From NCBI GenBank assembly GCA_016712345.1, contig JADJRH010000011.1:2170001-2234000 (forward strand): 64,000 nt of DNA, given 5' to 3'. Shown here piece after piece: positions 52,489 to 59,940 of this stretch. The notes under the pieces are model-generated. The model had not been told where the DNA came from, did not search any database, and saw only the letters and a program-made list of their open reading frames with translations. The stretch's first letter is position 1; every line of letters starts with the position of its first letter. Origin of the DNA: Polyangiaceae bacterium (GTDB lineage Bacteria > Myxococcota_A > Polyangia > Polyangiales > Polyangiaceae). The position numbers and the translations under genes are program-made.

Positions 52489-54987
52489 TCAACTTCGAAG
52501 GACGGCGCCGAAACGTTCGCTTACCGAGGCGAGAACCGCCTGGTTTTTCTTGTCGACTTCTTCGTCTGTGAGCGTGCGGGCGGTTTCAGGATCGGTGGCA
52601 GCCCTCGGATCGCGGTAGATCACATGGAAGGCCACCGACTTTTGCCCTTCGCCCACGCCCTGGCCTCGGAACACGTCAAACACTTCAACGTGCTCACACA
52701 ACTCGCCGGCCGCTTCACGAATGGCGTCCATCACCTGACCGGCTGTCACCGCCTCGGGCACTTTGAGGGCCAGATCGCGCGTGACCGGCGGTAGAATGGG
52801 AATCGGTCGAAACCGCGGGGCCCGCGCACTGACCGTATCCAGCGACCGGAGATCGATTTCAATGACGAACGCCGGGCCGCCCAAATCAAGCGTGTCCACA
52901 ACGTCGGGGTGGAGCTGGCCGAAGGTGCCCACGATGTCGTCGCCGACAAAAATCTCGGCCGCGGCGCGCGGGTGGAGGTGCGAAGGACGCTTGTCTTTGG
53001 CTTGATGATCACACGAGGCGCGACGCTTTGTGACGCGCTCAACCAGCTCAAGCGCGACACCTTTTGCGTCGTAGATGTCTACAGGAAGCGGCTTTTCAAG
53101 GGGTCTGTAGCGACTGCCGGCGATGACAGCGGCAAACGACGGGATCTCGTCGGGCAGATCGCTGTCTTCAACAAATTCAAGGTCGGGCGAAGACGACGAG
53201 CGAGGAAGCAGGCGCGCTCCCACCGCGAACATTCTCACGTCGGGTTCGCCGTGCCGACGTGAACGCGAAAGAGCCTGCAGGAGACCGGGTAGCAGCGATG
53301 TACGCATGACGTTGCGGTCTTCTGTGAGGGGATTTTTGATCACCACCGCGGGTTTTGGAGCGCCGAGTGCTTCCAGGTCTTTGTTGGAAACGAACGCGTA
53401 CGTGAGCGCTTCTGCGAGGCCCAACGCCGCGGCTTCACGGCGCACCTTGTTTTCAAGTTCAAGCGTGCGACGAGGCGCGGATGGTCGAATGGGAGGCAAC
53501 ACGCTTGGAATTGCGTCGATGCCGCGGACGCGCATGACCTCTTCGATGAGATCGGCCTCCATGTGGATGTCGGGGCGATGATGGGGAGGCACGACATCGG
53601 CTGTGATTTGCGGTGAATCGCCCGCAACAGATCGAAGTTCACAGCCCAGTTTGGACAAAATCTTGGTGGCCTCTGTGAAAGGTACACTTGTGCCGAGGAG
53701 GCGCGTGATGCGCTCTTCTCGAAGGGTGATGGGCGCCCGTGCCTCCGGGCCTTGACCCGCGATGATGGTGCCCTTGACGCCCGTTCCGCCGGCAAGATGA
53801 GTGACAAGTGAAGCCGCCTGAGCGAGCACATCGGGAAGGGTGCTCGGGTCAACACCGCGCTCGAACCGGTAGCTCGACTCGCTGTGGAGCCCGTGACGCC
53901 GGCCGGTGCGACGCACGCCGCGCGGAGCGAAATACGCACATTCAATGAGTACACGTTTGGTTGTGGCCCGAATTTCAGAGCCTTCACCACCCATGACCCC
54001 CGCGAGCGCAACCGGTCCTTCGGCGTCGGCGATCACGAGGTCATCGACCACAAGTGTACGCTTGACGCCGTCGAGCGTGGTGAGAAATTCCCCTTCTTTT
54101 GCGCGGCGAACAATGATCTGACCGCCGCGAAGAAGGTCAAGGTCAAACGCGTGAATGGGGTGACCCAACTCGAGCATCACCAAGTTGGTAATGTCGACAA
54201 CGTTGGAGATGGATCGAATACCGAGGCTTTCGAGCCTGTATTTGAGCCAAAGGGGCGACGGACCGAGAGCCACATCGATCACGGCCGCGGCTCCGTACGC
54301 GGGACAACGCTCCAAATCTTCGATTGTGACGCGGATGAGGTCTCCAATTGCGGGGCTCTGTGTGAACCGCGCCGGTGCGTCGGGAGTGGGGAACGACCAC
54401 GGCAGATCGCAAAGGGCCGCCGTTTCTCGCGCTAGACCCACATGCCCCAAAACATCGGGCCTGTTCGGCGTGACATTGATGTCGAGAATAAAATCGTGAA
54501 CCGATGGAAGTGCCTTGCGGAGCGGTGTTCCCGCGGGGGCGATCTTCGCCGGCAAAATGAGGATGCCCGGGTCTTCAGACTTATTCGACGCGGCGCTTCC
54601 GAGGCCCAATTCACGCTCGGAGCACAACATTCCCTCGCTCACGATCCCGCCGATTTCACGCGGAGTGAGCGTCATGTTGACGGCGGGAAGATGTGTACCC
54701 AACGGCGCAAGCGCGACGAGGCCGCCGGGATCGGGCACGTTGGGAGCGCCGCAGACGATGCGTTGCTCGGAGCCGCCTCGGTCAACCGTGACGAGCCGAA
54801 GTTTGGGGCGCGACGGGTGGGGCTCGATCTTGCGTACTTCGGCCACGACGAGTGGCTCGGTACCGGCGCCGTATTCGATCAGGCCTTCAACTTCCAAACC
54901 GGCGAATGTGAGCCGCGACGCGAGTTCTTTTGCGGACAGCGAGAGGCCGGGACAGAGTGCGCGAATCCAGTTGTACGACGCCTTCAT
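52489..54987 (-). CDS. pheT: phenylalanine-tRNA ligase beta subunit
   Basis: 832 residues from the ATG at 54987 (MKASYNWIRALCPGLSLSAK). Domains in order: tRNA-binding EMAP-type OB fold with B1 region (VVAEVRKIEPHPSRPKLRLVTVDRG), B3/B4 editing domain (NVTPNRPDVLGHVGLARE...), B5 (LTLREERITRLLGTSVPFTEATKIL; HMEADLIEEVMRVRGIDAIP), the catalytic-like domain, and the C-terminal anticodon-binding FDX-ACB domain (RPIPILPPVTRDLALKVPE...). The alpha-subunit gene pheS is not next to it in this window, which is less usual than the pheST pair. Confidence 0.97.
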   Translation of the reverse strand: MKASYNWIRALCPGLSLSAKELASRLTFAGLEVEGLIEYGAGTEPLVVAEVRKIEPHPSRPKLRLVTVDRGGSEQRIVCGAPNVPDPGGLVALAPLGTHLPAVNMTLTPREIGGIVSEGMLCSERELGLGSAASNKSEDPGILILPAKIAPAGTPLRKALPSVHDFILDINVTPNRPDVLGHVGLARETAALCDLPWSFPTPDAPARFTQSPAIGDLIRVTIEDLERCPAYGAAAVIDVALGPSPLWLKYRLESLGIRSISNVVDITNLVMLELGHPIHAFDLDLLRGGQIIVRRAKEGEFLTTLDGVKRTLVVDDLVIADAEGPVALAGVMGGEGSEIRATTKRVLIECAYFAPRGVRRTGRRHGLHSESSYRFERGVDPSTLPDVLAQAASLVTHLAGGTGVKGTIIAGQGPEARAPITLREERITRLLGTSVPFTEATKILSKLGCELRSVAGDSPQITADVVPPHHRPDIHMEADLIEEVMRVRGIDAIPSVLPPIRPSAPRRTLELENKVRREAAALGLAEALTYAFVSNKDLEALGAPKPAVVIKNPLTEDRNVMRTSLLPGLLQALSRSRRHGEPDVRMFAVGARLLPRSSSSPDLEFVEDSDLPDEIPSFAAVIAGSRYRPLEKPLPVDIYDAKGVALELVERVTKRRASCDHQAKDKRPSHLHPRAAAEIFVGDDIVGTFGQLHPDVVDTLDLGGPAFVIEIDLRSLDTVSARAPRFRPIPILPPVTRDLALKVPEAVTAGQVMDAIREAAGELCEHVEVFDVFRGQGVGEGQKSVAFHVIYRDPRAATDPETARTLTDEEVDKKNQAVLASVSERFGAVLRS

Positions 54988-55050
54988 GGGAGGCGGCGTG
55001 ATAACACAACCCCACGCGGAGCGTGACAAAGAGTCGACTGTCGGTTTGGG

Positions 55051-55413
55051 CTATTTGGGGCCGAGACAACTTTGATAGGCGCTGATCTGAACGGTGCATT
55101 CTGCGAAGAGGTCACCCTGATCGCAGATCTGGCTCGCGTGGCCGAAACACTCCAGTTGCTCCTGATACTCCGGCCCACAACCCAGATCTTGAGCGTCTTC
55201 CACGAAGCCGTTGCATTGCTCAACGCACGCGTCTTGGGTCGTCGCGGCGGAGCTGTCACACTCGATAATGCGCTCGCAATATTCAATGCAGGCGTGGTTG
55301 TCGTTGTTGCATGCGGGCGCAGTTGAAAAAAGAGCGATCGCCCCGAGGCCGACGAGCGAAAAAACCTTGTTGCTAGGAGTCTGCTTTTTTTCGTGACGAG
55401 CAGCTCGGATCAC
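55051..55413 (-). CDS. small Cys-containing lipoprotein whose start lies in a dispersed repeat
   Basis: 120 residues from the GTG at 55413, with no closer in-frame ATG/GTG before the signal peptide. The n-region (MIRAARHEKKQTPSNK) is encoded by the fold-back repeat at 55373-55521. The hydrophobic core VFSLVGLGAIALFSTAPAC ends in a lipobox-like PAC. The mature part has ten Cys with regular CxxxC-type spacing (ACIEYCERIIECDSSAATTQ, DACVEQCNGFVEDAQ). It may have gained its start by insertion of the repeat. Function unknown. Confidence 0.6.
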   Translation of the reverse strand: MIRAARHEKKQTPSNKVFSLVGLGAIALFSTAPACNNDNHACIEYCERIIECDSSAATTQDACVEQCNGFVEDAQDLGCGPEYQEQLECFGHASQICDQGDLFAECTVQISAYQSCLGPK

Positions 55414-55521
55414 GCGTCCGAGCGAGAACCGGAGCGGAACATACGCTGCGTATTTGAGCACCGGAAGCGCAGCGAGGACGCGTGAGTCGAGCGCGCAGTA
55501 GAAAAAAAACAGGCTCCTAAG
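55373..55521. repeat. dispersed fold-back element abutting a TAG stop
   Basis: CTAGGAG (55373-55379) pairs with CTCCTAAG (55514-55521), one base different from perfect; CTGCTTTTTTT pairs with AAAAAAAACAG further in. Inside is the block with GACGAGCAG...GATCACGCGTCCGAGCGAG, and GAGGACGCGTGAGTCGAG as its inverted partner (CACGCGTCC/GGACGCGTG). The right end contains the TAG stop of the gene at 55517-56590. Same family as 58693-58802. Confidence 0.75.
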
Positions 55522-56590
55522 CGGTTTGTTGTGCGGCACGGTAATCTCCCGGCATGTCGAGAAAGCCTTCGTTGCAAAGGTACTCATAAACCCCATCTGT
55601 GATTTCACCGCAAATCATGCTGAAAACAGCGGGATTGGTAATAAACTGAACCGTTTCTTCTTGCACGTTGCCCGCTGTGTCCACAAGCCGCGCATGCAAT
55701 TGATCTTCTGCAAAACCCACGAGGCGCGTCATGAAACGGCGCTCAAAAGCCGCTCGAAATCTGGGGAAAGCGTCACTTGTGATCTTGTATGTGTACGCAC
55801 GCCCTTCCCAGCTTCCGCTTTGAGCGATCACTTCTTGGGCGAGATCGGTCACCGCTGGAGCAATTTGTTTGCACAGGAAGTCAACAAGCACCGAGTGAAA
55901 CGCTGCCACAATGCGCTTGAGTTCGGTGGAGCGCCGGGACAGAAACGCGTCTTGCATGTCTTTTGTGAGCTTTGCCAAAAGCTCAAACGAGCGCTCTTTC
56001 ACCTCATCGGACGCGTAGTCAAAACCTTGCAGCTCGTTTTTCATTCGATGGTCGTAGCGAACGAGCAGGTAAAATAGCGCCTGTTCACCGTGTTGAATGA
56101 CTTTGGTGCCGCCGTCTTTTCCGCGTGTTTTATCGTGCAATTCAGATTGAAAAAATTGCCGCGCGAGCTTGCGGTGAATTTCTTTCAGGCGTTTTTCAAC
56201 AAGCAGCGTGAGGCCTTCGGAGCGGAAGAATTTGCTCAACAGATCGCGCAGCGTCTTTTCGTGGGCTGAGCGAATGGCGTTGCGATCGACCTTTGATTCT
56301 GCGCTCGCCTGACCCTGCATTTCACGAAGCTGAGCGACCACTTGAGCCGTGATCGCGTCCAACTCGGGGTTGGTTTCAAGTTCGGCTTTGTAATGAACGA
56401 TGCGGGCTTGAACCTGCTCTTCGAGGAGGCCGAGCGCCATTTCAGCGATTTGATTTTTGAGCGCCTGCGTGGGCGCGCCGCCCGGTCTTGTCGCAATCGG
56501 CGGAGGAGGCGGAGGCGGCTGTCCGGCGGGGCGCGGACGCGCGGCGGGTGGGGGCGGCGGAGGTTTGCGAGGCGGACCGCTGGTGGACAT
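55517..56590 (-). CDS. conserved protein of unknown function with Pro-rich N-terminus
   Basis: 357 residues: Pro-rich N-terminal 40 residues (PPRKPPPPPPAARPRPAGQP), then an alpha-helical body (ALKNQIAEMALGLLEEQVQA, LLSKFFRSEGLTLLVEKRLK, YDHRMKNELQGFDYASDEVK, GVYEYLCNEGFLDMPGDYRA). No signal peptide, membrane segment or catalytic motif. The well-ordered helical composition argues for a real cytoplasmic protein, possibly with a scaffold or regulatory role. Its stop TAG lies inside the flank of the repeat element. Not recognised. Confidence 0.7.
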   Translation of the reverse strand: MSTSGPPRKPPPPPPAARPRPAGQPPPPPPPIATRPGGAPTQALKNQIAEMALGLLEEQVQARIVHYKAELETNPELDAITAQVVAQLREMQGQASAESKVDRNAIRSAHEKTLRDLLSKFFRSEGLTLLVEKRLKEIHRKLARQFFQSELHDKTRGKDGGTKVIQHGEQALFYLLVRYDHRMKNELQGFDYASDEVKERSFELLAKLTKDMQDAFLSRRSTELKRIVAAFHSVLVDFLCKQIAPAVTDLAQEVIAQSGSWEGRAYTYKITSDAFPRFRAAFERRFMTRLVGFAEDQLHARLVDTAGNVQEETVQFITNPAVFSMICGEITDGVYEYLCNEGFLDMPGDYRAAQQTA

Positions 56591-56730
56591 TCGCGGCGAG
56601 CATAACCGAGCGCGCCGGCAATTCCGAGAAAGCGTAGAAAGAGCCGCCGGCGGGCGCGCGCCGGGCGCTTTTTAAAGCGATTGGGGAAACGCGCGTATCG
56701 CGAATGCGCGGGCGGTGCTAAACCGGCCTC

Positions 56731-58122
56731 GTGCGAAACGTGTCGGTGTGTACTTTGTGGCTCGCGTTCGGGCTTTGCGCGGCGGGCTGCGGTCCTGAAC
56801 CTACCCCCGTGGCGCCGCCGCCTCCCAAGCCGACAGTGGCTCCACCTCCGGCGTCGACCCTTGTGCCCGTAGCTGCGCCCAGCGCTTCGGAAACCGCATC
56901 GGCGGAGCCAGCGAATCCGCCGCCGCCGCCGTCGGGCCCGCCGGGCAAACTGAATGTGGTGTTGATCACGGTGGACTCATTGCGAGCCGACATGCCGTGG
57001 TCGGGATATCCGCGCGATATTGCCCCCAACTTGAGCGAGTTTGAAAAAAAAGCCGTGAGTTATACAAGGCACTATTCTGTGTCGTCGTACACGGCCATGA
57101 GTTTTGGTGGATTTCTTTCAGGGAGATATCCCAGCGAAATTGAGCGAAGTGGCTACTTTTTCAGCGCCTACCCTGAGTCTGTACTGATGTTTCCAGAGCT
57201 GTTGCAAAAGGCGGGGGTGCGAACCATTGCGGCACACGCGCACTTTTACTTTGAGAAAAAGGCCGGCTTTCACCAGGGTTTCGACGTTTATAAAATGGTG
57301 CCCGGCATTGTTGAGGACAACAAGACCGACAGGTCAATTACAAGTCCCGACCATGCAAAGCTTGCTATTGAGCTGCTGGGTGAAAAAGGTTTGGGTGAAA
57401 AAGATAAGCCATTTTTTGCCTGGTTTCACTTAATGGATCCCCACGATATCTACCATCAACACGACGACACCAAAAAATGGGGTAAGTCGTCGCGCGACAA
57501 ATATGATTCCGAGGTAGAATTTACAGATCGCCACGTGGGTGAGATTTTAAAGTTTATCGACAAACAACCCTGGGCGGAGCGAACTGCGGTGATTATCTCT
57601 GCCGACCACGGCGAAGCTTTTGGGGAGCACAAGCAGTACAGGCACGGATTTGAAATCTGGAATACGGTGACCCACGTGCCGCTCATGATTCGAGCGCCCG
57701 GTATAACAGCGCGACGCATTGAAATTCCAAGAAGTGGAATTGACATGGCGCCGACGATTTTGGAGCTGACAGGCGCACCAGCGGAGCCTTCTTTTCAAGG
57801 CAAGAGTCTTGTTCCTGAGCTGTACAACAAACCGGCTGAAGCGCGCCCCGTGATTATCGATTTACCCAGGACCAGCGACAATGACAGGCGACGGGCAATG
57901 GTGTGGGGAGACTACAAGTTGACGGCGTACGGGGACGATTTCAGGTTTGAACTTTACGATCTGGCGAAAGATCCGGGCGAGAAAAAAGACCTGATTGATG
58001 TGGAGAAAAGCCGTCGCGACGAGATGAAAACTCGTTACAAAGAAACGGTAAAAGGCATTAGGGATATCTGCCCCAAAAATACCGCCAAACTAAAGGGGAA
58101 AGAAAAGGGCAGAAAGTGCTAG
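56731..58122 (+). CDS. alkaline-phosphatase-superfamily (sulfatase-like) lipoprotein with Thr at the nucleophile position
   Basis: 463 residues, GTG start. Signal peptide with lipobox FGLCAAGC (Cys20), Pro/Ala linker to about residue 70, then a sulfatase-fold domain: VVLITVDSLRAD (metal Asp82), DPHDIYHQH, and ISADHGEAFGEH (metal D292-H293) with HVPLMIRAPG. At the usual C/S-x-P-x-R formylglycine site the sequence is YTAMSFGG, with Thr121 at the nucleophile position. This favours a phosphotransferase or phosphodiesterase-like activity (as in LtaS/EptA types) over sulfate-ester hydrolysis. The TAG stop is part of CTAG at 58119, the left edge of the palindrome array. Confidence 0.88.
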   Translation: MRNVSVCTLWLAFGLCAAGCGPEPTPVAPPPPKPTVAPPPASTLVPVAAPSASETASAEPANPPPPPSGPPGKLNVVLITVDSLRADMPWSGYPRDIAPNLSEFEKKAVSYTRHYSVSSYTAMSFGGFLSGRYPSEIERSGYFFSAYPESVLMFPELLQKAGVRTIAAHAHFYFEKKAGFHQGFDVYKMVPGIVEDNKTDRSITSPDHAKLAIELLGEKGLGEKDKPFFAWFHLMDPHDIYHQHDDTKKWGKSSRDKYDSEVEFTDRHVGEILKFIDKQPWAERTAVIISADHGEAFGEHKQYRHGFEIWNTVTHVPLMIRAPGITARRIEIPRSGIDMAPTILELTGAPAEPSFQGKSLVPELYNKPAEARPVIIDLPRTSDNDRRRAMVWGDYKLTAYGDDFRFELYDLAKDPGEKKDLIDVEKSRRDEMKTRYKETVKGIRDICPKNTAKLKGKEKGRKC

Positions 58123-58169
58123 TTCCGCTTTTCAGAAGTTTGGCCCTGGTTGAGTTTCTTCGTGCGGAA

Positions 58170-58572
58170 CTAGTACCGCGATTCAATCAACCCGATGGGT
58201 TGATTGCCGCTGCTTCGCAGCGCTCGAAATCGCGGTACCAGTTTTGTTTCCGTGGGGCATTCGCCCCACACCCCGGCCGCGCAGGCGCGGCCCTAGTGCA
58301 CCGAGTTGATAAAGCAACGAACCCTTGCTGCAATTCATCTGAACCCATCAGTTCTACGGAATCGGTGCACTAGTACCGCGATTCAATCAACCCGATGGGT
58401 TGATTGCCGCTGCTTCGCAGCGCTCGAAATCGCGGTACCAGTTTTGTTTCCGTGGGCATTCGCCCCTCACCCCGGCCGCGCAGGCGCGGCCCTAGTGCAC
58501 CGAGTTGATAAAGCAACGAACCCTTGCTGCAATTCATCTGAACCCATCAGTTCTACGGAATCGGTGCACTAG
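58170..58572. repeat. 200-bp tandem duplication inside the array
   Basis: Two units, 58170-58369 and 58370-58568 (plus the closing CTAG at 58569-58572), are nearly identical. They differ by one deleted G (GTGGGGCATT versus GTGGGCATT) and one substitution (CCCCACACC versus CCCCTCACC). Each unit contains the three-way-junction element, the two-hairpin module and the CTAGTGCACCGA element. The near identity indicates a recent duplication. Confidence 0.92.
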
Positions 58573-58692
58573 CCGCGCGCAAGCGCGGGGGGTGTGGGGC
58601 GGAGCCCCACGAGACAAAAGAGAGTGCCGGCGTGTGCGAAGCGCGCCGCGTCAGCGGCGCCAAAAGTCCGGCAGGACTTTTGACACGCGGCA

Positions 58693-58802
58693 CTAGGTGG
58701 TTGGTGTTTCGTCACGAGCAGCCCCGATCACGCGTCCGAGCGAGCTGCGAGAGCGCATCGAGGACGCGTCAGTGGCGCAGTAGAAAAACACCGGCCACCT
58801 AG
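58693..58802. repeat. fold-back element, third copy of the dispersed family
   Basis: CTAGGTGG (58693-58700) pairs with CCACCTAG (58795-58802); GGTGTTT (58703-58709) pairs with AAACACC (58786-58792). Between them is the shared block TCACGAGCAGCCCCGATCAC...GCGTCCGAGCGAG and its inverted partner GAGGACGCGTC. The same block occurs at 55.4 kb and 1.86 kb. Confidence 0.85.
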
Positions 58803-58803
58803 A

Positions 58804-59940
58804 CTAGAATCGGCCTGACAATTGAAGCCCACCCGGCCCGACAACAAGCTTGGTGGACACTTTGGGGGCTTGGGTAGATGAGGTGGAAGGGCCGGCGACG
58901 GATGGGTAGATCACAAGCCCGAGCCCCGTGGCAATGGCCACACCCGAAACAACAAATGCGACGGTGGAGCCCAAGGCAAGGGACTGAGCGTCTTTGCTGA
59001 GGGCGAGGCTCTCGTTTGTGGGACAAAACGCGCCCGAACAACCCGCGGCAATCGCTTCATCGTTTTTGGACTTGGCGCTCATGCCGAGCACACTCGCCAC
59101 AACCGCGCCGGCAATTCCAACCCCGCCGACAACAAATCCAACGGTCCGGGGAGTGGTGTTTGGAGGAGGCGGCGGCGGTGGGGGAACCGTTGCCGTTGCT
59201 GTCACCGTGGGCGGCGGCGGTGGAGGGGCCGTCACCGTGGCCGTTGCGGTTGCCGTGGCGGTTGGTTCAGGCGGCGGCGGCGGCGGTGGTAGATCTTCCA
59301 ACGACGGTACGACGAACGCCGTGACAGTGCCCGCTTTGCTCGGAACGTTGATGGTGCCGCTCCAAGGCTTTTTTCCGGTGGCAGACGCTTCAAGGGTGTG
59401 GTCGCCTGGGTCGACGGGGATCGCGGTTCCAAACAGCGCCGGTAGAACCACGATCCCGTCACGTTTGAGTTCAAGCCCGGGGGGAGGGGAGGTGCCGGGC
59501 GGTAAGTTGATAGTCAACTTGACCAACTTGGGCGCGAGATTTTGTGCCCTGAGTTTGGCTTTTACAGCGCGTTCACCCTGACCGGCCTGCCCTGCTGCGT
59601 TGGCCGCATCGGTAAACATCGACCAAGCGCTCGCCGTTTGACCGTTTTTTTCGTAACAGTCTGCCAGGTAGAGCATGGTACCGATCGCCGGGTCGATCTT
59701 GAGGCTGGCGTTGAGTTTGGTGCACGCTTCGCCGTATTTTTTTTCTTTGAGGAGCTGACGGCCTTCTTCGAAAAGAGCTTCGGCGGTGGCACTCACCTGC
59801 GCGTTTGGGGCGCCCGTCGCGGGGGGACCGGGCGGAGTTTGCGGCGGGTCATCTGCTCGAACGAGGGTAGAAACAAGGGAGAGCGAGAGGAGCGCGGCGC
59901 CGGCCATGCCACGCGACCATGTGTTGAGATTACCTGTCAT
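58804..59940 (-). CDS. TPR protein with PEGA-like domain and C-terminal membrane segments
   Basis: 378 residues: signal peptide (AGAALLSLSLVSTLVRA), a TPR-type region (FEEGRQLLKEKKYGEACTKL, GTMLYLADCYEKNGQTASAW), a PEGA-like beta domain (LELKRDGIVVLPALFGTAIP, DPGDHTLEASATGKKPW), a long Pro/Thr/Ala linker (PTATATATATV), then two hydrophobic helices (VGFVVGGVGIAGAVVASVLG and VAFVVSGVAIATGLGLVIYP). Its ATG overlaps the stop of the kinase gene upstream (59937-59940), so the two are coupled. This TPR/PEGA/TM arrangement recurs beside Pkn kinases in myxobacteria. It may be an envelope output or substrate of the kinase. Confidence 0.85.
   Translation of the reverse strand: MTGNLNTWSRGMAGAALLSLSLVSTLVRADDPPQTPPGPPATGAPNAQVSATAEALFEEGRQLLKEKKYGEACTKLNASLKIDPAIGTMLYLADCYEKNGQTASAWSMFTDAANAAGQAGQGERAVKAKLRAQNLAPKLVKLTINLPPGTSPPPGLELKRDGIVVLPALFGTAIPVDPGDHTLEASATGKKPWSGTINVPSKAGTVTAFVVPSLEDLPPPPPPPEPTATATATATVTAPPPPPPTVTATATVPPPPPPPPNTTPRTVGFVVGGVGIAGAVVASVLGMSAKSKNDEAIAAGCSGAFCPTNESLALSKDAQSLALGSTVAFVVSGVAIATGLGLVIYPSVAGPSTSSTQAPKVSTKLVVGPGGLQLSGRF

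Larger units (their letters stand above)
58119..58807. repeat. array of CTAG-bounded fold-back elements filling the intergenic gap
   Basis: The whole gap between the phosphatase-like gene (stop TAG 58120-58122) and the convergent TPR gene (stop TAG on the - strand, in CTAG 58804-58807) consists of successive inverted repeats joined by CTAG. Elements seen: 58119-58173 (CTAGTTCCGC/GCGGAACTAG), 58170-58238 (three-way junction), 58251-58296 (two hairpins), 58293-58373 (CTAGTGCACCGA/TCGGTGCACTAG), a second copy of the last three up to 58572, 58569-58618 (inverted copy of the two-hairpin module), 58623-58696 (AGTGCCG/CGGCACT), 58693-58802 (CTAGGTGG/CCACCTAG). Outer stems differ in sequence but all are paired. 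Confidence 0.85.

Noticed and set aside
58170..58572. Possible CRISPR array or tRNA-like gene
   Set aside because: Only two units, no short repeat-spacer alternation, and the three-way junction has no anticodon arm, T-arm motif or CCA.
58116..58696. Three overlapping short open frames on + strand in the palindrome array
   Set aside because: They repeat because the DNA repeats; no start context or protein-like composition.
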